NCBI RefSeq assembly: GCF_900102195.1
Contig: NZ_FNBE01000001.1
Location: 463,647 to 527,646, forward strand
Direction: 5' to 3'
DNA from: Pseudonocardia oroxyli
GTDB taxonomy: Bacteria; Actinomycetota; Actinomycetes; Mycobacteriales; Pseudonocardiaceae
Length of the DNA: 64,000 bases
The first letter of the stretch is position 1. Each line of letters begins with the position of its first letter. Positions 9,146-17,355 of the stretch are shown piece by piece. The notes beneath the pieces are model-generated. The model was not told where the DNA came from. It searched no databases and was given only the letters and a program-made list of their open reading frames with translations. The position numbers and the translations under genes are program-made.

Positions 9146-9994
9146 TCACCCCGATGCCGTGGCGGAGCGCACGACGGCGGCGATCTTTCCGTCCGGCAGG
9201 ACCAGCTCCGTGCGGTCGGTACGGAACCGCCGCCCGACCCGTTCCGGGACGATCCGGCAGGTCAGGGTGCCTGTGAGGGGCACGGGACGCAGGTACTCGA
9301 CGGCCGTGTCCAGGGTTCGGCCCGACACCCCGGTGACGCGCTGCGCGGCGAGTCGCCCGACGGCGAGCACGAGCCCGCCGTGCATGCTCCCCCGCAGGTT
9401 GCCCAGCCACGGGCCGAGCGGGAACGCCAGGGTGTCGTCCGCGACAGCTGCGGTGGCGAGGGTGCGGACGAGCCGCGAGACGTCCAGCTGCGGCCCGTCC
9501 GCCGCCCCGGAGCGGCGGCCGGGGGTGCGCGGGGTGAACGGCTCGACCACCATCGTGGCGATCCCGTGGGCGACCGTGCGCCCGGTGTCGTCGGTGACCA
9601 GCGCCCGCGCGGCGCCTGCGCGGTCGTCCGCGGTCGGGGTGCCCAGCACCTCCGCGACGATCTCGAGGCTGCGGGCGCCCGGCGCGGGGTCCGCGATCGC
9701 GTCCAGGCGCAGGTCCAGCGTGGGCCCGGACGTCGGGGTGGGGGTCGCGGAGTGCACGGCGATGCCGATCGCCGTGTCCGTGGCGACCGCGAGGGCGACC
9801 AGGTGCGGGGTCCCGACCCGCAGCGGCGCCGTCAGCAGCAGGCGCTCGGGCTGCGGGTCGCGCCGGTCGGCGATCGCCAGGACCCGCACCCCGAGGCCGC
9901 CCTCGACCGGTGCGGAGGCGAATCGGCCGCTGACCGTCTTCGGCCCGGGGAAGTGTTTCTCGACGAGCGGGGCGGCGATCGGGCTCGCGTCCAT
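9146..9994 (-). CDS. Tandem hotdog-fold acyl-CoA thioesterase family protein
   Basis: 282 residues from ATG 9994; the frame extends upstream but that part lacks homology-like character. Two hotdog-like halves are seen. The second contains the PaaI-type signature GNLRGSMHGGLVLAVGRLAA (around 195-215), the helix and loop that bind CoA. Such proteins hydrolyse acyl- or aryl-CoA thioesters; substrate unknown. A GAACGTTC palindrome just upstream of the start could be a TetR-type operator. Function assignment is at family level only. Confidence 0.65.
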   Translation of the reverse strand: MDASPIAAPLVEKHFPGPKTVSGRFASAPVEGGLGVRVLAIADRRDPQPERLLLTAPLRVGTPHLVALAVATDTAIGIAVHSATPTPTSGPTLDLRLDAIADPAPGARSLEIVAEVLGTPTADDRAGAARALVTDDTGRTVAHGIATMVVEPFTPRTPGRRSGAADGPQLDVSRLVRTLATAAVADDTLAFPLGPWLGNLRGSMHGGLVLAVGRLAAQRVTGVSGRTLDTAVEYLRPVPLTGTLTCRIVPERVGRRFRTDRTELVLPDGKIAAVVRSATASG

Positions 9995-10007
9995 TCGGAC
10001 ATCGTGC

Positions 10008-10030
10008 CTACTGAGCGAACGTTCAGGTAG
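10008..10030. promoter_or_regulatory. Candidate operator around GAACGTTC
   Basis: An 8-bp perfect palindrome GAACGTTC (10017-10024) flanked by imperfectly matching CTACT/AGGTAG segments, 14-36 bases upstream of the thioesterase start. The core resembles TetR-family half-sites, but no regulator can be paired with it. Confidence 0.4.
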
Positions 10031-10040
10031 TGGGGGTGGG

Positions 10041-10073
10041 TCACACCCCGCCGTCACACCCCGCCGTCACACC
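10041..10073. repeat. Tandem 13-bp repeat
   Basis: Two full and one partial copy of TCACACCCCGCCG. The TGA stop of the GlxA-like gene lies in the last partial copy, so the tandem copies repeat the region just past the stop. Confidence 0.85.
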
Positions 10074-11014
10074 CGATGGAACGACCGCCGGTAGTCCGCG
10101 GGAGACACGCCCACGACCTGCTTGAAGTGGTGGCGCAGCAGCGTCGCCGAGCCGAACCCGCACCGGCTCGCGACGGCGTCCACGGACAGGTCCGTGTCCT
10201 CCAGGAGCCTGCGCGCGTGCAGCACCCGCTGCCGGGTCAGCCAGCGCAGCGGGCTGGTGCCGGTCTCCGCGGCGAACCGTCGGGCGAAGGTGCGTTCGGA
10301 CATCGCCGCCCGCTTGGCGAGGTCGGCGACCGAGTGCTCGACGTCGAGGTTCCCCAGCAGCCAGTCCAGCACCGGGCCGAGGGAGTCCGCGGAGCACTCC
10401 GGCACCGGGCGGTCGATGAACTGGCGCTGGCCGCCCTCGCGCTGCGGCGGCACCACCATGCGGCGCGCGATCCCGTTGACCACGGCGCTGCCGAGCTCGC
10501 GGCGGACGAGGTGCAGACACGCGTCGATGCCGGCGGCGGTGCCCGCGCTGGTGATCAGGTTGCCCTCGTCGACGAACAGGACGTCCTGGTCCACCTCGAC
10601 GTCCGGGTGGCGGGCCCGCAACTCGTCCGCGCTGTGCCAGTGGGTCGCCACCCGGCGCCCGCTCAGCAACCCGGCTGCGGCCAGCACGAACACCCCCGAG
10701 CAGACGCTCAGCAGGGTCGCGCCCGCCGCCTCCGCGTCGCGCAGGGCCTGCAGCGCCTCCTCGGGGTACTCCCGCAGGCCGGTGGCCGGGACGGCGACCA
10801 GGTCGGCCCCGGCGAGCCCGTCCAGCCCGTGCGCGGGGATCACCTGCACGCCGCCGGAGGTGCTGACCGGCGTGCCCGCCTCGACGCCGCAGACCCGGTA
10901 GTCCAGCACGGGCAGCCCGTCGTCGGAGCGGTCGAGCCCGAAGACCTCACAGAGCACGCCGAACTCGAACACGGCGAGCCGGTCCAGGACGAGGACGGCG
11001 ACACTGCGGAGCAT
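10067..11014 (-). CDS. GlxA/FtrA-type AraC-family transcriptional regulator
   Basis: 315 residues. The N-terminal half (about 1-170) is a DJ-1/PfpI-like domain with the nucleophile-elbow region LLSVCSGVFVLAAAGLL. The C-terminal half (about 215-312) carries two AraC helix-turn-helix motifs (SVADLAKRAAMSERTFARRF and SVDAVASRCGFGSATLLRHH) and ends PADYRRSF. Such proteins sense small metabolites and activate nearby genes. A -10-like TATACT is exactly 6 nt before the ATG. Divergent from the small membrane protein gene at 11089. Confidence 0.88.
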   Translation of the reverse strand: MLRSVAVLVLDRLAVFEFGVLCEVFGLDRSDDGLPVLDYRVCGVEAGTPVSTSGGVQVIPAHGLDGLAGADLVAVPATGLREYPEEALQALRDAEAAGATLLSVCSGVFVLAAAGLLSGRRVATHWHSADELRARHPDVEVDQDVLFVDEGNLITSAGTAAGIDACLHLVRRELGSAVVNGIARRMVVPPQREGGQRQFIDRPVPECSADSLGPVLDWLLGNLDVEHSVADLAKRAAMSERTFARRFAAETGTSPLRWLTRQRVLHARRLLEDTDLSVDAVASRCGFGSATLLRHHFKQVVGVSPADYRRSFHRV

Positions 11015-11020
11015 GACGGC

Positions 11021-11026
11021 AGTATA
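11021..11026 (-). promoter_or_regulatory. -10 box TATACT of the GlxA-like gene (leaderless)
   Basis: On the minus strand TATACT is followed by GCCGTC and then the ATG at 11014, a 6-nt spacing with no ribosome-binding site. Confidence 0.6.
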
Positions 11027-11088
11027 TTTACGACCTGTGGCGTTCTGGCCACTTCTGGCGGGAACTCACAGAGCGCACACTTCCTGCC

Positions 11089-11304
11089 ATGACTTCCACC
11101 GTGCTCACCGTCATCGCCGTCATCGCCCTGCTGGCCTGGATCGTCGCCTGGACGCCGGTCCGGCGCCGCCGCGCGCTGCACCCGGTGATCGGCTCCGCGA
11201 TCCCCTTCCACGGTTACCGCGACGCGGACCGGGCCCGCCTGGTCGCCGAGCTCAGGGCCCTCCCGGACGCCCCGGCCGACGTGGAGGCGAGGCTGCGGAT
11301 CTAG
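11089..11304 (+). CDS. Small single-pass membrane protein, unknown function
   Basis: 71 residues. One hydrophobic helix at about 3-22 (VLTVIAVIALLAWIVAW), then an Arg cluster (PVRRRRALH) that would place the remainder in the cytoplasm. Not recognised. Its TAG stop and the TAG stop of the convergent IclR gene share the palindrome CTAG at 11301-11304, so the two genes end on the same four bases. Confidence 0.6.
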   Translation: MTSTVLTVIAVIALLAWIVAWTPVRRRRALHPVIGSAIPFHGYRDADRARLVAELRALPDAPADVEARLRI

Positions 11305-12110
11305 GCCCCCCGGGCCCCGCGGAGGTCCTGCTGGATGCCGAGCGCGCAGGCGCGCAGGTGCAGCAGGGCCTCGTCGCGGAGCCAGGCCCGGGTGCCGCGG
11401 CTGGTGTGGGTGCTGACGTTCGCGGCCGCGATGACCCGGCCCGTGTTGTCCCGGATCGGCACCGCGATCGACCGCAGGCCCTCCTCCAGCTCCTGGTCCA
11501 CCAGGCAGTAGCCCGCCGCCCGGACGTCTCCGAGCACGTCCCGCAGGGCGGCCGGGTCCGCGATCGTGCGCTCGGTGAGCCTGCGCGGGTCACCGAGCCG
11601 CTGGTCCAGCTCGGCGGGGGACAACGCGGCGAGCAGGACCCGGCCCATCGACGTCGCGTAGGCCGGGAAGCGGGTCCCGATCGTGATGGACACGGTCATG
11701 ATCCGGCTGGTCGCGACGCGCGCGACGTACACGACGTCCGAGCCGTCGAGCACCGCGACCGAGGCCGACTCGTGGACGAGCTGCACCAGCTCCTCCAGGT
11801 GCGGCTCGGCGACCTCGGGCAGCGACAGCGCCGACAGGTACGAGTAGCCCAGCTCCAGCACCCGCGGGGTCAGGGTGAACAGCCGCCCGTCGGTCCGGAC
11901 GTAGCCGAGCTCGGCGAGGGTGAGCAGGAACCGGCGGGCGGCGGCGCGGGTCAGCCCGGTCGCCCGGGCGACGTCCGACAGCGTCTGGGCGGGCCGGTCG
12001 CCGTTGAACGCCTTGATCACCGCCAGGCCGCGGGCCAGCGACTGCACGTGCTCCTGCCGCGGCACGACCTCGGTGAGGCGCTCCGCCGCGTTCGGCCCGT
12101 CCGCGCTCAT
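11301..12110 (-). CDS. IclR-family regulator, PcaR/PobR type
   Basis: 269 residues, typical for IclR. Winged HTH at about 25-85 (LSDVARATGLTRAAARRFLL, ELGYV) and an effector domain in the C-terminal two thirds (DNTGRVIAAANVSTH). The segment RQEHVQSLARGLAVIKAFNG is characteristic of the beta-ketoadipate regulators PcaR/PcaU/PobR. The ATG at 12110 overlaps the pcaB stop (ATGA), and pcaIJ lie nearby with two PcaU-like boxes before them. It probably senses a beta-ketoadipate pathway intermediate and controls pcaB and pcaIJ (inference). Confidence 0.88.
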   Translation of the reverse strand: MSADGPNAAERLTEVVPRQEHVQSLARGLAVIKAFNGDRPAQTLSDVARATGLTRAAARRFLLTLAELGYVRTDGRLFTLTPRVLELGYSYLSALSLPEVAEPHLEELVQLVHESASVAVLDGSDVVYVARVATSRIMTVSITIGTRFPAYATSMGRVLLAALSPAELDQRLGDPRRLTERTIADPAALRDVLGDVRAAGYCLVDQELEEGLRSIAVPIRDNTGRVIAAANVSTHTSRGTRAWLRDEALLHLRACALGIQQDLRGARGA

Positions 12111-13207
12111 CGCGCCTCCAGGACCCGGTCGACCAGCGTGCCCGCGTGGCCGGTGTCCGGCCCGGTCAGCTTCTCCCGCATGGCGTCGGGATGGACCCCG
12201 AGCCCGGTCAGGGAGGTCCGCAGCCGGGCCGCGGCGCCGCCGGTCGTCCCGAGCAGCTCGGTCAGGGTGCCCCATTCGGCGTGCCAGGGGCCCGCGCCGC
12301 GCTGGAGCTCGTGGTCCATGGCGGCGAGCAGCGTCGCGACCAGGCCGGGCGCCCGCCGCGCGGACGCCCGCGCGGTCACCGCCGCGATCGGGTTGCGTTT
12401 GTGCGGCATCGAGGACGAGTCCCCCGGCGCCCCCTCCGAGACCTCCGCCAGCTCGGTCTGCGCCAGCAGCACGACGTCCGTCGCGACCCTGCCGCAGGCC
12501 CCCGCGGCCACGCCCAGGGCCCCGGCGAGCGCACCGATCCGGGTCCGCTCGGTGTGCCACGGGACCTGCTGCCGGGGCAGGTCGAGCAGGTCGGCGAGGG
12601 TGTCGGCGACGGCCGGGTCGGAGCCGGCGAGCGTGCCCGCCGCGCCCCCGAACTGCACCGGCAGCGCGTCGACCCGGGCGGCGAGATCGCGGGCGGCGGC
12701 GTCGAGTCCGGCCGCCCAGCCCGCCGCGACCAGGCCGAACGTGGTCGGTAGGGCGGCCTGCAGGAGCGTGCGCGCCATCATCGGGGTGTCCCGGTGGGTC
12801 GCGGCGAGCGCGGCGGCGGCGTCCGCGGCCCCCCGGAGGTCGGCCAGCAGCGGCTCGGCCGCGCGGCGCACCAGCAGCACGACCGCCGTGTCCATGACGT
12901 CCTGACTGGTCGCGCCCGGGTGCACCGCGGACGCCGCGTCCCCCACCGCGGCCCGCATGAGCCGGACCAGCGGGATCACCGGGTTGCCGCCCTCGACCGA
13001 CGCGGCGGCGAGCTCGGCGGGGTCCACGGCGAAGGCGGTGTCCGCGATACGCTTCGCGTGCTCGACCGGCACGAACCCGTGCTCGGCCGCGGCGCGGGAC
13101 AGGGCCCGCTCGACGTCGAGCAGGGCGCGGACCCACTCGTCGTCGGTCAGCCGCGCCGCCACGGCACCCGCTCCGTACAGCGGTGTGAGCAGCCCCGCGT
13201 TCGTCAT
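12107..13207 (-). CDS. pcaB: 3-carboxy-cis,cis-muconate cycloisomerase
   Basis: 366 residues, somewhat shorter than well-studied PcaB. Belongs to the fumarase/adenylosuccinate lyase superfamily: HPGATSQDVMDT at 96-107 and the signature loop GDSSSMPHKRNP at 262-273. It converts 3-carboxy-cis,cis-muconate to 4-carboxymuconolactone in protocatechuate degradation. A -10-like TACGGT lies 7 nt before the ATG. The C-terminus is followed with a 4-base overlap by the IclR regulator, so regulator and enzyme are co-transcribed. The other early protocatechuate genes (pcaHG, pcaC, pcaD) are not in this window. Confidence 0.9.
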   Translation of the reverse strand: MTNAGLLTPLYGAGAVAARLTDDEWVRALLDVERALSRAAAEHGFVPVEHAKRIADTAFAVDPAELAAASVEGGNPVIPLVRLMRAAVGDAASAVHPGATSQDVMDTAVVLLVRRAAEPLLADLRGAADAAAALAATHRDTPMMARTLLQAALPTTFGLVAAGWAAGLDAAARDLAARVDALPVQFGGAAGTLAGSDPAVADTLADLLDLPRQQVPWHTERTRIGALAGALGVAAGACGRVATDVVLLAQTELAEVSEGAPGDSSSMPHKRNPIAAVTARASARRAPGLVATLLAAMDHELQRGAGPWHAEWGTLTELLGTTGGAAARLRTSLTGLGVHPDAMREKLTGPDTGHAGTLVDRVLEAR

Positions 13208-13255
13208 GCGGACAACCGTACGTCATGCGTCCACCTCGTCGGGGATGATGGCGGG

Positions 13256-14005
13256 GTGACTCGCACCGTCCTCCTCGACCTCGACGGCACCCTCGTCGAC
13301 TCCGCCCCCGGCATCCTCGGCACCCTGCGCACGGCCTTCGACCAGGTCGGCGTGCCGTGGGACGACACCGTCATCGGCAGACACCTGCTCGGACCCCCGC
13401 TCTACGAGTCCCTGCCGCCGATCGTCGGGGCCGAGGCCGCGGCCGCCGTGCTGGCCCGCTACCGCCCGCTCTACCAGGAGAGCGGGCTGCTCAAGTCCAC
13501 GCCGTACCCCGGCATCGAGCCGCTGCTGCGGGCCCTGGTCGCCGCGGACGTGCAGCTCGGGCTCGCGACGAGCAAGAACGAGCCCGCGGCCCGCGAGATC
13601 ATCGCCAACCAGGGCTGGACCGAGCTGTTCACCGCGATCACCGGGGACACCGTGGACGCCCGTCGGCCGTCCAAGGCGGCCGTCGTCGAGGAGGCGCTGC
13701 GCAGGCTGGGCTCCCCCGCGCCCGCGGACTGCGTGATGGTCGGCGACCGCCTGCACGACGTCGTCGGCTCGGCCGCGCACGGCGTCTCCTGCCTGGGTGC
13801 GGGCTGGGGCTACGCCGAGCCGGGCGAGCTCGCCGCGGCGGGAGCGGCCGCGATCTACGCGACGGCCGACGAGCTCCGCGCCGCGCTCCTGGGCCTAGTT
13901 CTGTTCGCGATACGAACACTTGTGCGACATGCGAACCTGCCGTACCGTGCCGGGCATGGACAAGGTGGTGGCCTCGGCGTCGGAGGCGGTGGCCGACATC
14001 GGTGA
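13256..14005 (+). CDS. HAD-family phosphatase (phosphoglycolate phosphatase-like)
   Basis: 249 residues from GTG 13256. Motif I DLDGTLVD at 8-15 supplies the nucleophile and acid/base aspartates, LATSKNEPA is motif II, the conserved Lys is in RRPSKAAVVEEAL, and motif IV is VMVGDRLHDVVGS. These enzymes remove phosphate from small metabolites. The last roughly 31 residues (after ELRAALLG) are unlike the family and run through the pcaI promoter, its regulator boxes and 50 bases of pcaI, so the original stop may have been lost. A weak GATGAT lies 6 nt before the GTG. Confidence 0.82.
   Translation: MTRTVLLDLDGTLVDSAPGILGTLRTAFDQVGVPWDDTVIGRHLLGPPLYESLPPIVGAEAAAAVLARYRPLYQESGLLKSTPYPGIEPLLRALVAADVQLGLATSKNEPAAREIIANQGWTELFTAITGDTVDARRPSKAAVVEEALRRLGSPAPADCVMVGDRLHDVVGSAAHGVSCLGAGWGYAEPGELAAAGAAAIYATADELRAALLGLVLFAIRTLVRHANLPYRAGHGQGGGLGVGGGGRHR
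13903..13936 (+). promoter_or_regulatory. Two PcaR/PcaU-type operator boxes before pcaIJ
   Basis: Box 1 (13903-13917) is GTTCGCGATACGAAC, with perfect 5-bp arms. Box 2 (13922-13936) is GTGCGACATGCGAAC, its start-to-start spacing 19 bp. Both closely resemble the GTTCGATAATCGCAC-type sites of PcaU/PobR-class IclR proteins. Box 2 ends 6 bases before the -10 box TACCGT (13943-13948), so it covers the -35 region. Confidence 0.7.
13943..13948 (+). promoter_or_regulatory. -10 box TACCGT of pcaIJ (leaderless)
   Basis: TACCGT is 7 nt before the pcaI ATG at 13956 with no Shine-Dalgarno sequence in between. Confidence 0.5.
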
Positions 14006-14702
14006 CGGGTCGTCGCTGGCGGTCGGCGGGTTCGGCATGTCCGGCGTGCCGACCGTGCTGATCGCGGCCCTGCTCGAGCAGGGCGCGACGGACCTGGAGA
14101 CGATCAGCAACAACCTGGGGATCGACGGGTTCGGCCTCGGCACCCTGCTCGCGGCGGGCCGCATCCGCCGCACGATCGGCTCCTACGTCGGCAACAACAA
14201 GGAGTTCGCCCGCCAGTACCTCGCGGGCGAGCTGGAGCTGGAGCTGACCCCGCAGGGCACGCTGGCCGAGCGGCTGCGGGCGGGCGGCGCGGGGATCCCG
14301 GCGTTCTTCACCCCCGCCGGGGTCGGCACGCTCGTCGCGGACGGCGGGCTGCCCTGGCGCTACGCGCCGGACGGCTCGGTCGCGGTGCGGTCGCCGGAGA
14401 AGGAGGTCCGCGAGTTCGACGGCACGCGCTACGTGCTCGAACGCGCCCTCACCCCGGACTTCGCGCTGGTCCACGCCTGGAAGGGCGACCGGCACGGCAA
14501 CCTCGTCTACCGGCGCAGCTCACGCAACTTCAACCCGGACTGCGCCGCCGCGGGCCGGATCACGATCGCGCAGGTCGAGCACCTCGTCGAGCCCGGCGAG
14601 ATCGACCCGGACGCGGTGCACACCCACGGCATCCACGTCCAGCGCGTGGTCCACGTGCCGGACGTCGAGAAGCCGGTCGAGTTCAGGACGGTGCGGAAGT
14701 GA
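13956..14702 (+). CDS. pcaI: 3-oxoacid (3-oxoadipate) CoA-transferase subunit A
   Basis: 248 residues. Family-I CoA-transferase alpha subunit: [10 protein letters not shown] near the N-terminus, [13 protein letters not shown], and [20 protein letters not shown] with [20 protein letters not shown]. With PcaJ it moves CoA from succinyl-CoA to 3-oxoadipate (or acetoacetate in the Sco branch). The neighbouring pcaB and PcaR-like boxes favour 3-oxoadipate. Start at ATG 13956; a 12-residue upstream extension is possible but would begin inside the promoter. Stop overlaps the pcaJ start as GTGA. Confidence 0.9.
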   Translation: MDKVVASASEAVADIGDGSSLAVGGFGMSGVPTVLIAALLEQGATDLETISNNLGIDGFGLGTLLAAGRIRRTIGSYVGNNKEFARQYLAGELELELTPQGTLAERLRAGGAGIPAFFTPAGVGTLVADGGLPWRYAPDGSVAVRSPEKEVREFDGTRYVLERALTPDFALVHAWKGDRHGNLVYRRSSRNFNPDCAAAGRITIAQVEHLVEPGEIDPDAVHTHGIHVQRVVHVPDVEKPVEFRTVRK

Positions 14703-15322
14703 GTCTCACCAGGGACCAGCTCGCGAAGCGGGTGGCGGACGAGCTGTGGGACGGCGCGTACGTCAACCTCGGCATCGGCATGCCCACCCTGGTCCCGGAC
14801 CACGTGCCCGCGGACCGGACCGTGGTGCTGCACAGCGAGAACGGCATCCTCGGCGTCGGCCCCTACCCCACCGACGACGAGGTGGACGCCGACCTGATCA
14901 ACGCGGGCAAGGAGACCGTCACGGTCCTGCCCGGCGCCGGCTTCTTCGGCTCCTCGGACAGCTTCGGCATGATCCGCGGCGGGCACGTGGACGTCGCCGT
15001 GCTGGGCGCGATGCAGGTCAGCGCCACGGGTGACCTCGCGAACTGGGCCATCCCCGGCAAGATGATCAAAGGCATGGGCGGCGCGATGGATCTCGTCCAC
15101 GGCGCCCGGCGGGTCATCGTGATGATGGACCACGTCTCCAAGGACGGCTCCCCCAAGATCCTGCAGGAATGCACCCTCCCCCTGACCGGGGTGGCCTGCG
15201 TGAACCGGATCGTCACCGACCTCGCGGTGATCGACGTGACCCCCGAGGGCCTCCAGCTCGTCGAGACCTTCGGCGTGAGCGAGGACGAGGTCCGCGAGAA
15301 GACCGCCGCCCCCCTGCACTGA
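14699..15322 (+). CDS. pcaJ: 3-oxoacid (3-oxoadipate) CoA-transferase subunit B
   Basis: 207 residues from the GTG that overlaps the pcaI stop. The catalytic glutamate sits in [12 protein letters not shown] (E47), which forms the glutamyl-CoA intermediate. [12 protein letters not shown] precedes it, and [14 protein letters not shown] follows, both characteristic of the beta subunit. It forms the active transferase with PcaI. No thiolase (pcaF) follows; the downstream copy of the palindromic repeat probably ends the transcript. Confidence 0.92.
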   Translation: MSLTRDQLAKRVADELWDGAYVNLGIGMPTLVPDHVPADRTVVLHSENGILGVGPYPTDDEVDADLINAGKETVTVLPGAGFFGSSDSFGMIRGGHVDVAVLGAMQVSATGDLANWAIPGKMIKGMGGAMDLVHGARRVIVMMDHVSKDGSPKILQECTLPLTGVACVNRIVTDLAVIDVTPEGLQLVETFGVSEDEVREKTAAPLH

Positions 15323-15336
15323 CCCGCACTGCCTCT

Positions 15337-15384
15337 CCCCGTGAGCGGCGATGGTCGCCAGAGCGACTATCGCCGCTCACGGGG
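15337..15384. repeat. Palindromic intergenic repeat, copy 2 (48 bp with CCCC/GGGG ends)
   Basis: Arms start CCCCGTGAGCGGCGATGGTC and end at the reverse complement, with one G-T type mismatch. It lies between convergent pcaJ and the MFS gene. The last codons and TAG stop of the MFS gene (RERR and stop) are inside the repeat. Confidence 0.95.
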
Positions 15385-16710
15385 GGTCGGCTCGGGCGCG
15401 GGCCGCCTCGCCAGGAGGACGGCGGGCACGAGGGCGACGGCGGCCAGACCCGCGAGGAGCCAGAACACCGCGGTGAAGGCGGCGGCGGGTCCCGCGGGCA
15501 ACAGGGTCGCGAGCACCGTCGCCACGAGCGCGCCGCCGATCGCCCCTCCCACCCGTTGCAGGGCGTTGAGCTGCGTGGTGGCGTCCGGGAGGCTCTCGGG
15601 GCGCACCGCCGCGTACGCCGCGACGGTCGGGGGGATGGCGGCGAAGCCGATCGCCACGCCGCGCAGCACCAGCAGGACCTGCAGCAGCACGGGCCCCGGG
15701 GTCCACAGCGCGAACGGGATCGCGGTGAGCATCAGCCCCACGCAGCCTGCGACCGCGACCCGGCCGCCACCCATCCGGTCGGTGAGCCGCCCGGCCAGGG
15801 GTGTGGAGGCCGCCGTCGCGAGGCCGTAGGAGAGCAGGGACAGCCCGGTGCCGACCGGGCCCGTGCCGCGCGCGAGCTGCAGGAGCAGCGGGAACACCAG
15901 CACCGTGCCGAAGAGCGAGGCGCCGGTCAGAGTGCTGCAGAGGGTCGCGAGGGCGTACCGGCGCTCGGCGAACAGCCGCAGGTCGGTGAGCGGAGACGGG
16001 CGGCGCCGGGTCCGGACCACGAACAGCACCAGCAGGACCGCGCCTGCCACCATCGGCAGCGGGGCGCGCACCGTCAGGCCGTAGACCAGCACGGACAGGC
16101 CGATCCCGGCGAGGAGGAGGCCCGGGACGTCGAGCGGGCCGGGGCGGGCGGGCGTGCCGCGCGGGAGCACGCGCAGGCCCGCCACCATCCCCACGACGCC
16201 CAGTGGCAGGTTGATCAGGAACAGCCACGGCCACGACGCGACCTCGAGCAGCACACCCCCGACGACCGGCCCCAGCGCGGGCCCGAGGCTGACCACCGCA
16301 CCCAGCAGCGCCATCACCCGGCCCAGCCGCTCCGGCCCGACGGCCTGCCCCAGCAGCGCCTGCCCGCTCGGCACCAGGAACCCGGCCGCCACCCCCTGCA
16401 GCGCCCGCGCCGCGACCAGCAGCCCGAGGGTCGGCGCGGCCGCACACAGGACCGAGGCGAGCGTGAACCCGGCCAGCGCGACCAGCCACAGCCGCCCCGT
16501 CCCGACCCGTCTGCCCAGCCAGCCGCACGCGGGCAGGGCCACGGCGAGGGCCAGCAGGTAGGAGTGGGCGATCCACTGGGCCGCGGCGAGGTCCACACCC
16601 AGGTCGCGGGCCATCGTCTCCAGTCCGACGGCGACCACCGTCGCGTCGAGCATGGACAGCAGCGCGCCCAGCACCACGACCGCGGCGATCCGCCGCACCG
16701 CCGGGGTCAC
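15367..16710 (-). CDS. MFS drug/proton antiporter, DHA2-like
   Basis: 447 residues, nearly all hydrophobic with at least twelve membrane helices. The motif LDATVVAVGLETMARDLG at about 20-37 matches the DHA2 signature, and GWLGRRVGTGRLW is motif A between helices 2 and 3. Such pumps export toxic organics or antibiotics. GTG at 16710 chosen because it overlaps the stop of the upstream FMN reductase (GTGA). Probably repressed by the divergent TetR at 17356. The C-terminal RERR and stop codon are encoded by the palindromic repeat, as also seen for the aldo/keto reductase at 43722. Confidence 0.88.
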   Translation of the reverse strand: MTPAVRRIAAVVVLGALLSMLDATVVAVGLETMARDLGVDLAAAQWIAHSYLLALAVALPACGWLGRRVGTGRLWLVALAGFTLASVLCAAAPTLGLLVAARALQGVAAGFLVPSGQALLGQAVGPERLGRVMALLGAVVSLGPALGPVVGGVLLEVASWPWLFLINLPLGVVGMVAGLRVLPRGTPARPGPLDVPGLLLAGIGLSVLVYGLTVRAPLPMVAGAVLLVLFVVRTRRRPSPLTDLRLFAERRYALATLCSTLTGASLFGTVLVFPLLLQLARGTGPVGTGLSLLSYGLATAASTPLAGRLTDRMGGGRVAVAGCVGLMLTAIPFALWTPGPVLLQVLLVLRGVAIGFAAIPPTVAAYAAVRPESLPDATTQLNALQRVGGAIGGALVATVLATLLPAGPAAAFTAVFWLLAGLAAVALVPAVLLARRPAPEPTPRERR

Positions 16711-17291
16711 GTCGGCACCCGCAACCCGCGCAGCGCACCGGCCCACGCCACCACCTCGTCGACCATCCGCCCGAGGGTCTCCTCCTGGTACGGCGCGGGA
16801 TGCAGGGTCCCGACGTCCGTCGGTCCGGAGAGCGCGAAGTCCGTCATGAGGGTGAGGCACACCTGCGTCCGGACGTGCGCGATCTTCACCTCGGACAGCA
16901 CCGGCCGCAGCGCCTCGATCCCCCGCACCCCGGCCTGCACCCCGTACCCGACCAGCCCGGCCGCCTTGTCGTTCCACTCGGCGAACAGGTAGTCGATCGC
17001 GTTCTTCAGCGCGGCGGGGAACGAGTGGTTGTACTCCGGGACCACGAAGACGAACGCGTCGCACCGGTCGACGGCCGCGGCCCACGCCCGGGTGTGCGGG
17101 TTCGCGTACGCGCCGTGGATGGCCGGGTCGGGCTCGTCGAGCATCGGGAGGGCCCACTCCGCCAGGTCCAGCAGCTCCGGGACGAGCCCGCGCGACTCGA
17201 TCCCCCGTCGCACCCAGTCCGCCACCACGCCGCCCCGACGGTTCGGGCGCGTGCTCCCGACGACGATCCCGATCCGGATCTCACTGCTCAT
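16707..17291 (-). CDS. NADPH-dependent FMN reductase-family protein
   Basis: 194 residues with a flavodoxin-like fold. The FMN-phosphate loop is VGSTRPNRRGG near residue 10, and PEYNHSFPAALKNAIDYL near 80 is the family signature. These enzymes reduce FMN or quinones, often for detoxification. Start at ATG 17291, 7 nt after a -10-like TACTTT. First gene of a two-gene unit with the MFS pump. The promoter overlaps two operator palindromes shared with the divergent TetR gene. Confidence 0.9.
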   Translation of the reverse strand: MSSEIRIGIVVGSTRPNRRGGVVADWVRRGIESRGLVPELLDLAEWALPMLDEPDPAIHGAYANPHTRAWAAAVDRCDAFVFVVPEYNHSFPAALKNAIDYLFAEWNDKAAGLVGYGVQAGVRGIEALRPVLSEVKIAHVRTQVCLTLMTDFALSGPTDVGTLHPAPYQEETLGRMVDEVVAWAGALRGLRVPT

Positions 17292-17302
17292 GACAGGTAA
17301 AG

Positions 17303-17337
17303 TACAACGTGCATTGTAAGGTGACAACGGTCGTTGT
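17303..17337. promoter_or_regulatory. Two TetR operators in the divergent promoter
   Basis: TACAACGTGCATTGTA (17303-17318) is a TACAA-N6-TTGTA palindrome and ACAACGGTCGTTGT (17324-17337) has ACAAC/GTTGT arms around GGTC. Both carry ACAA...TTGT half-sites and lie between the FMN reductase and TetR starts, as expected for autoregulation and repression of the pump unit. Confidence 0.75.
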
Positions 17338-17355
17338 ACCTGGAAGGATCCACGC

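Noticed and set aside
10041..10073. Tandem 13-bp repeat as regulatory element
   Set aside because: Only two and a half units directly at a stop codon; more likely a slippage product.
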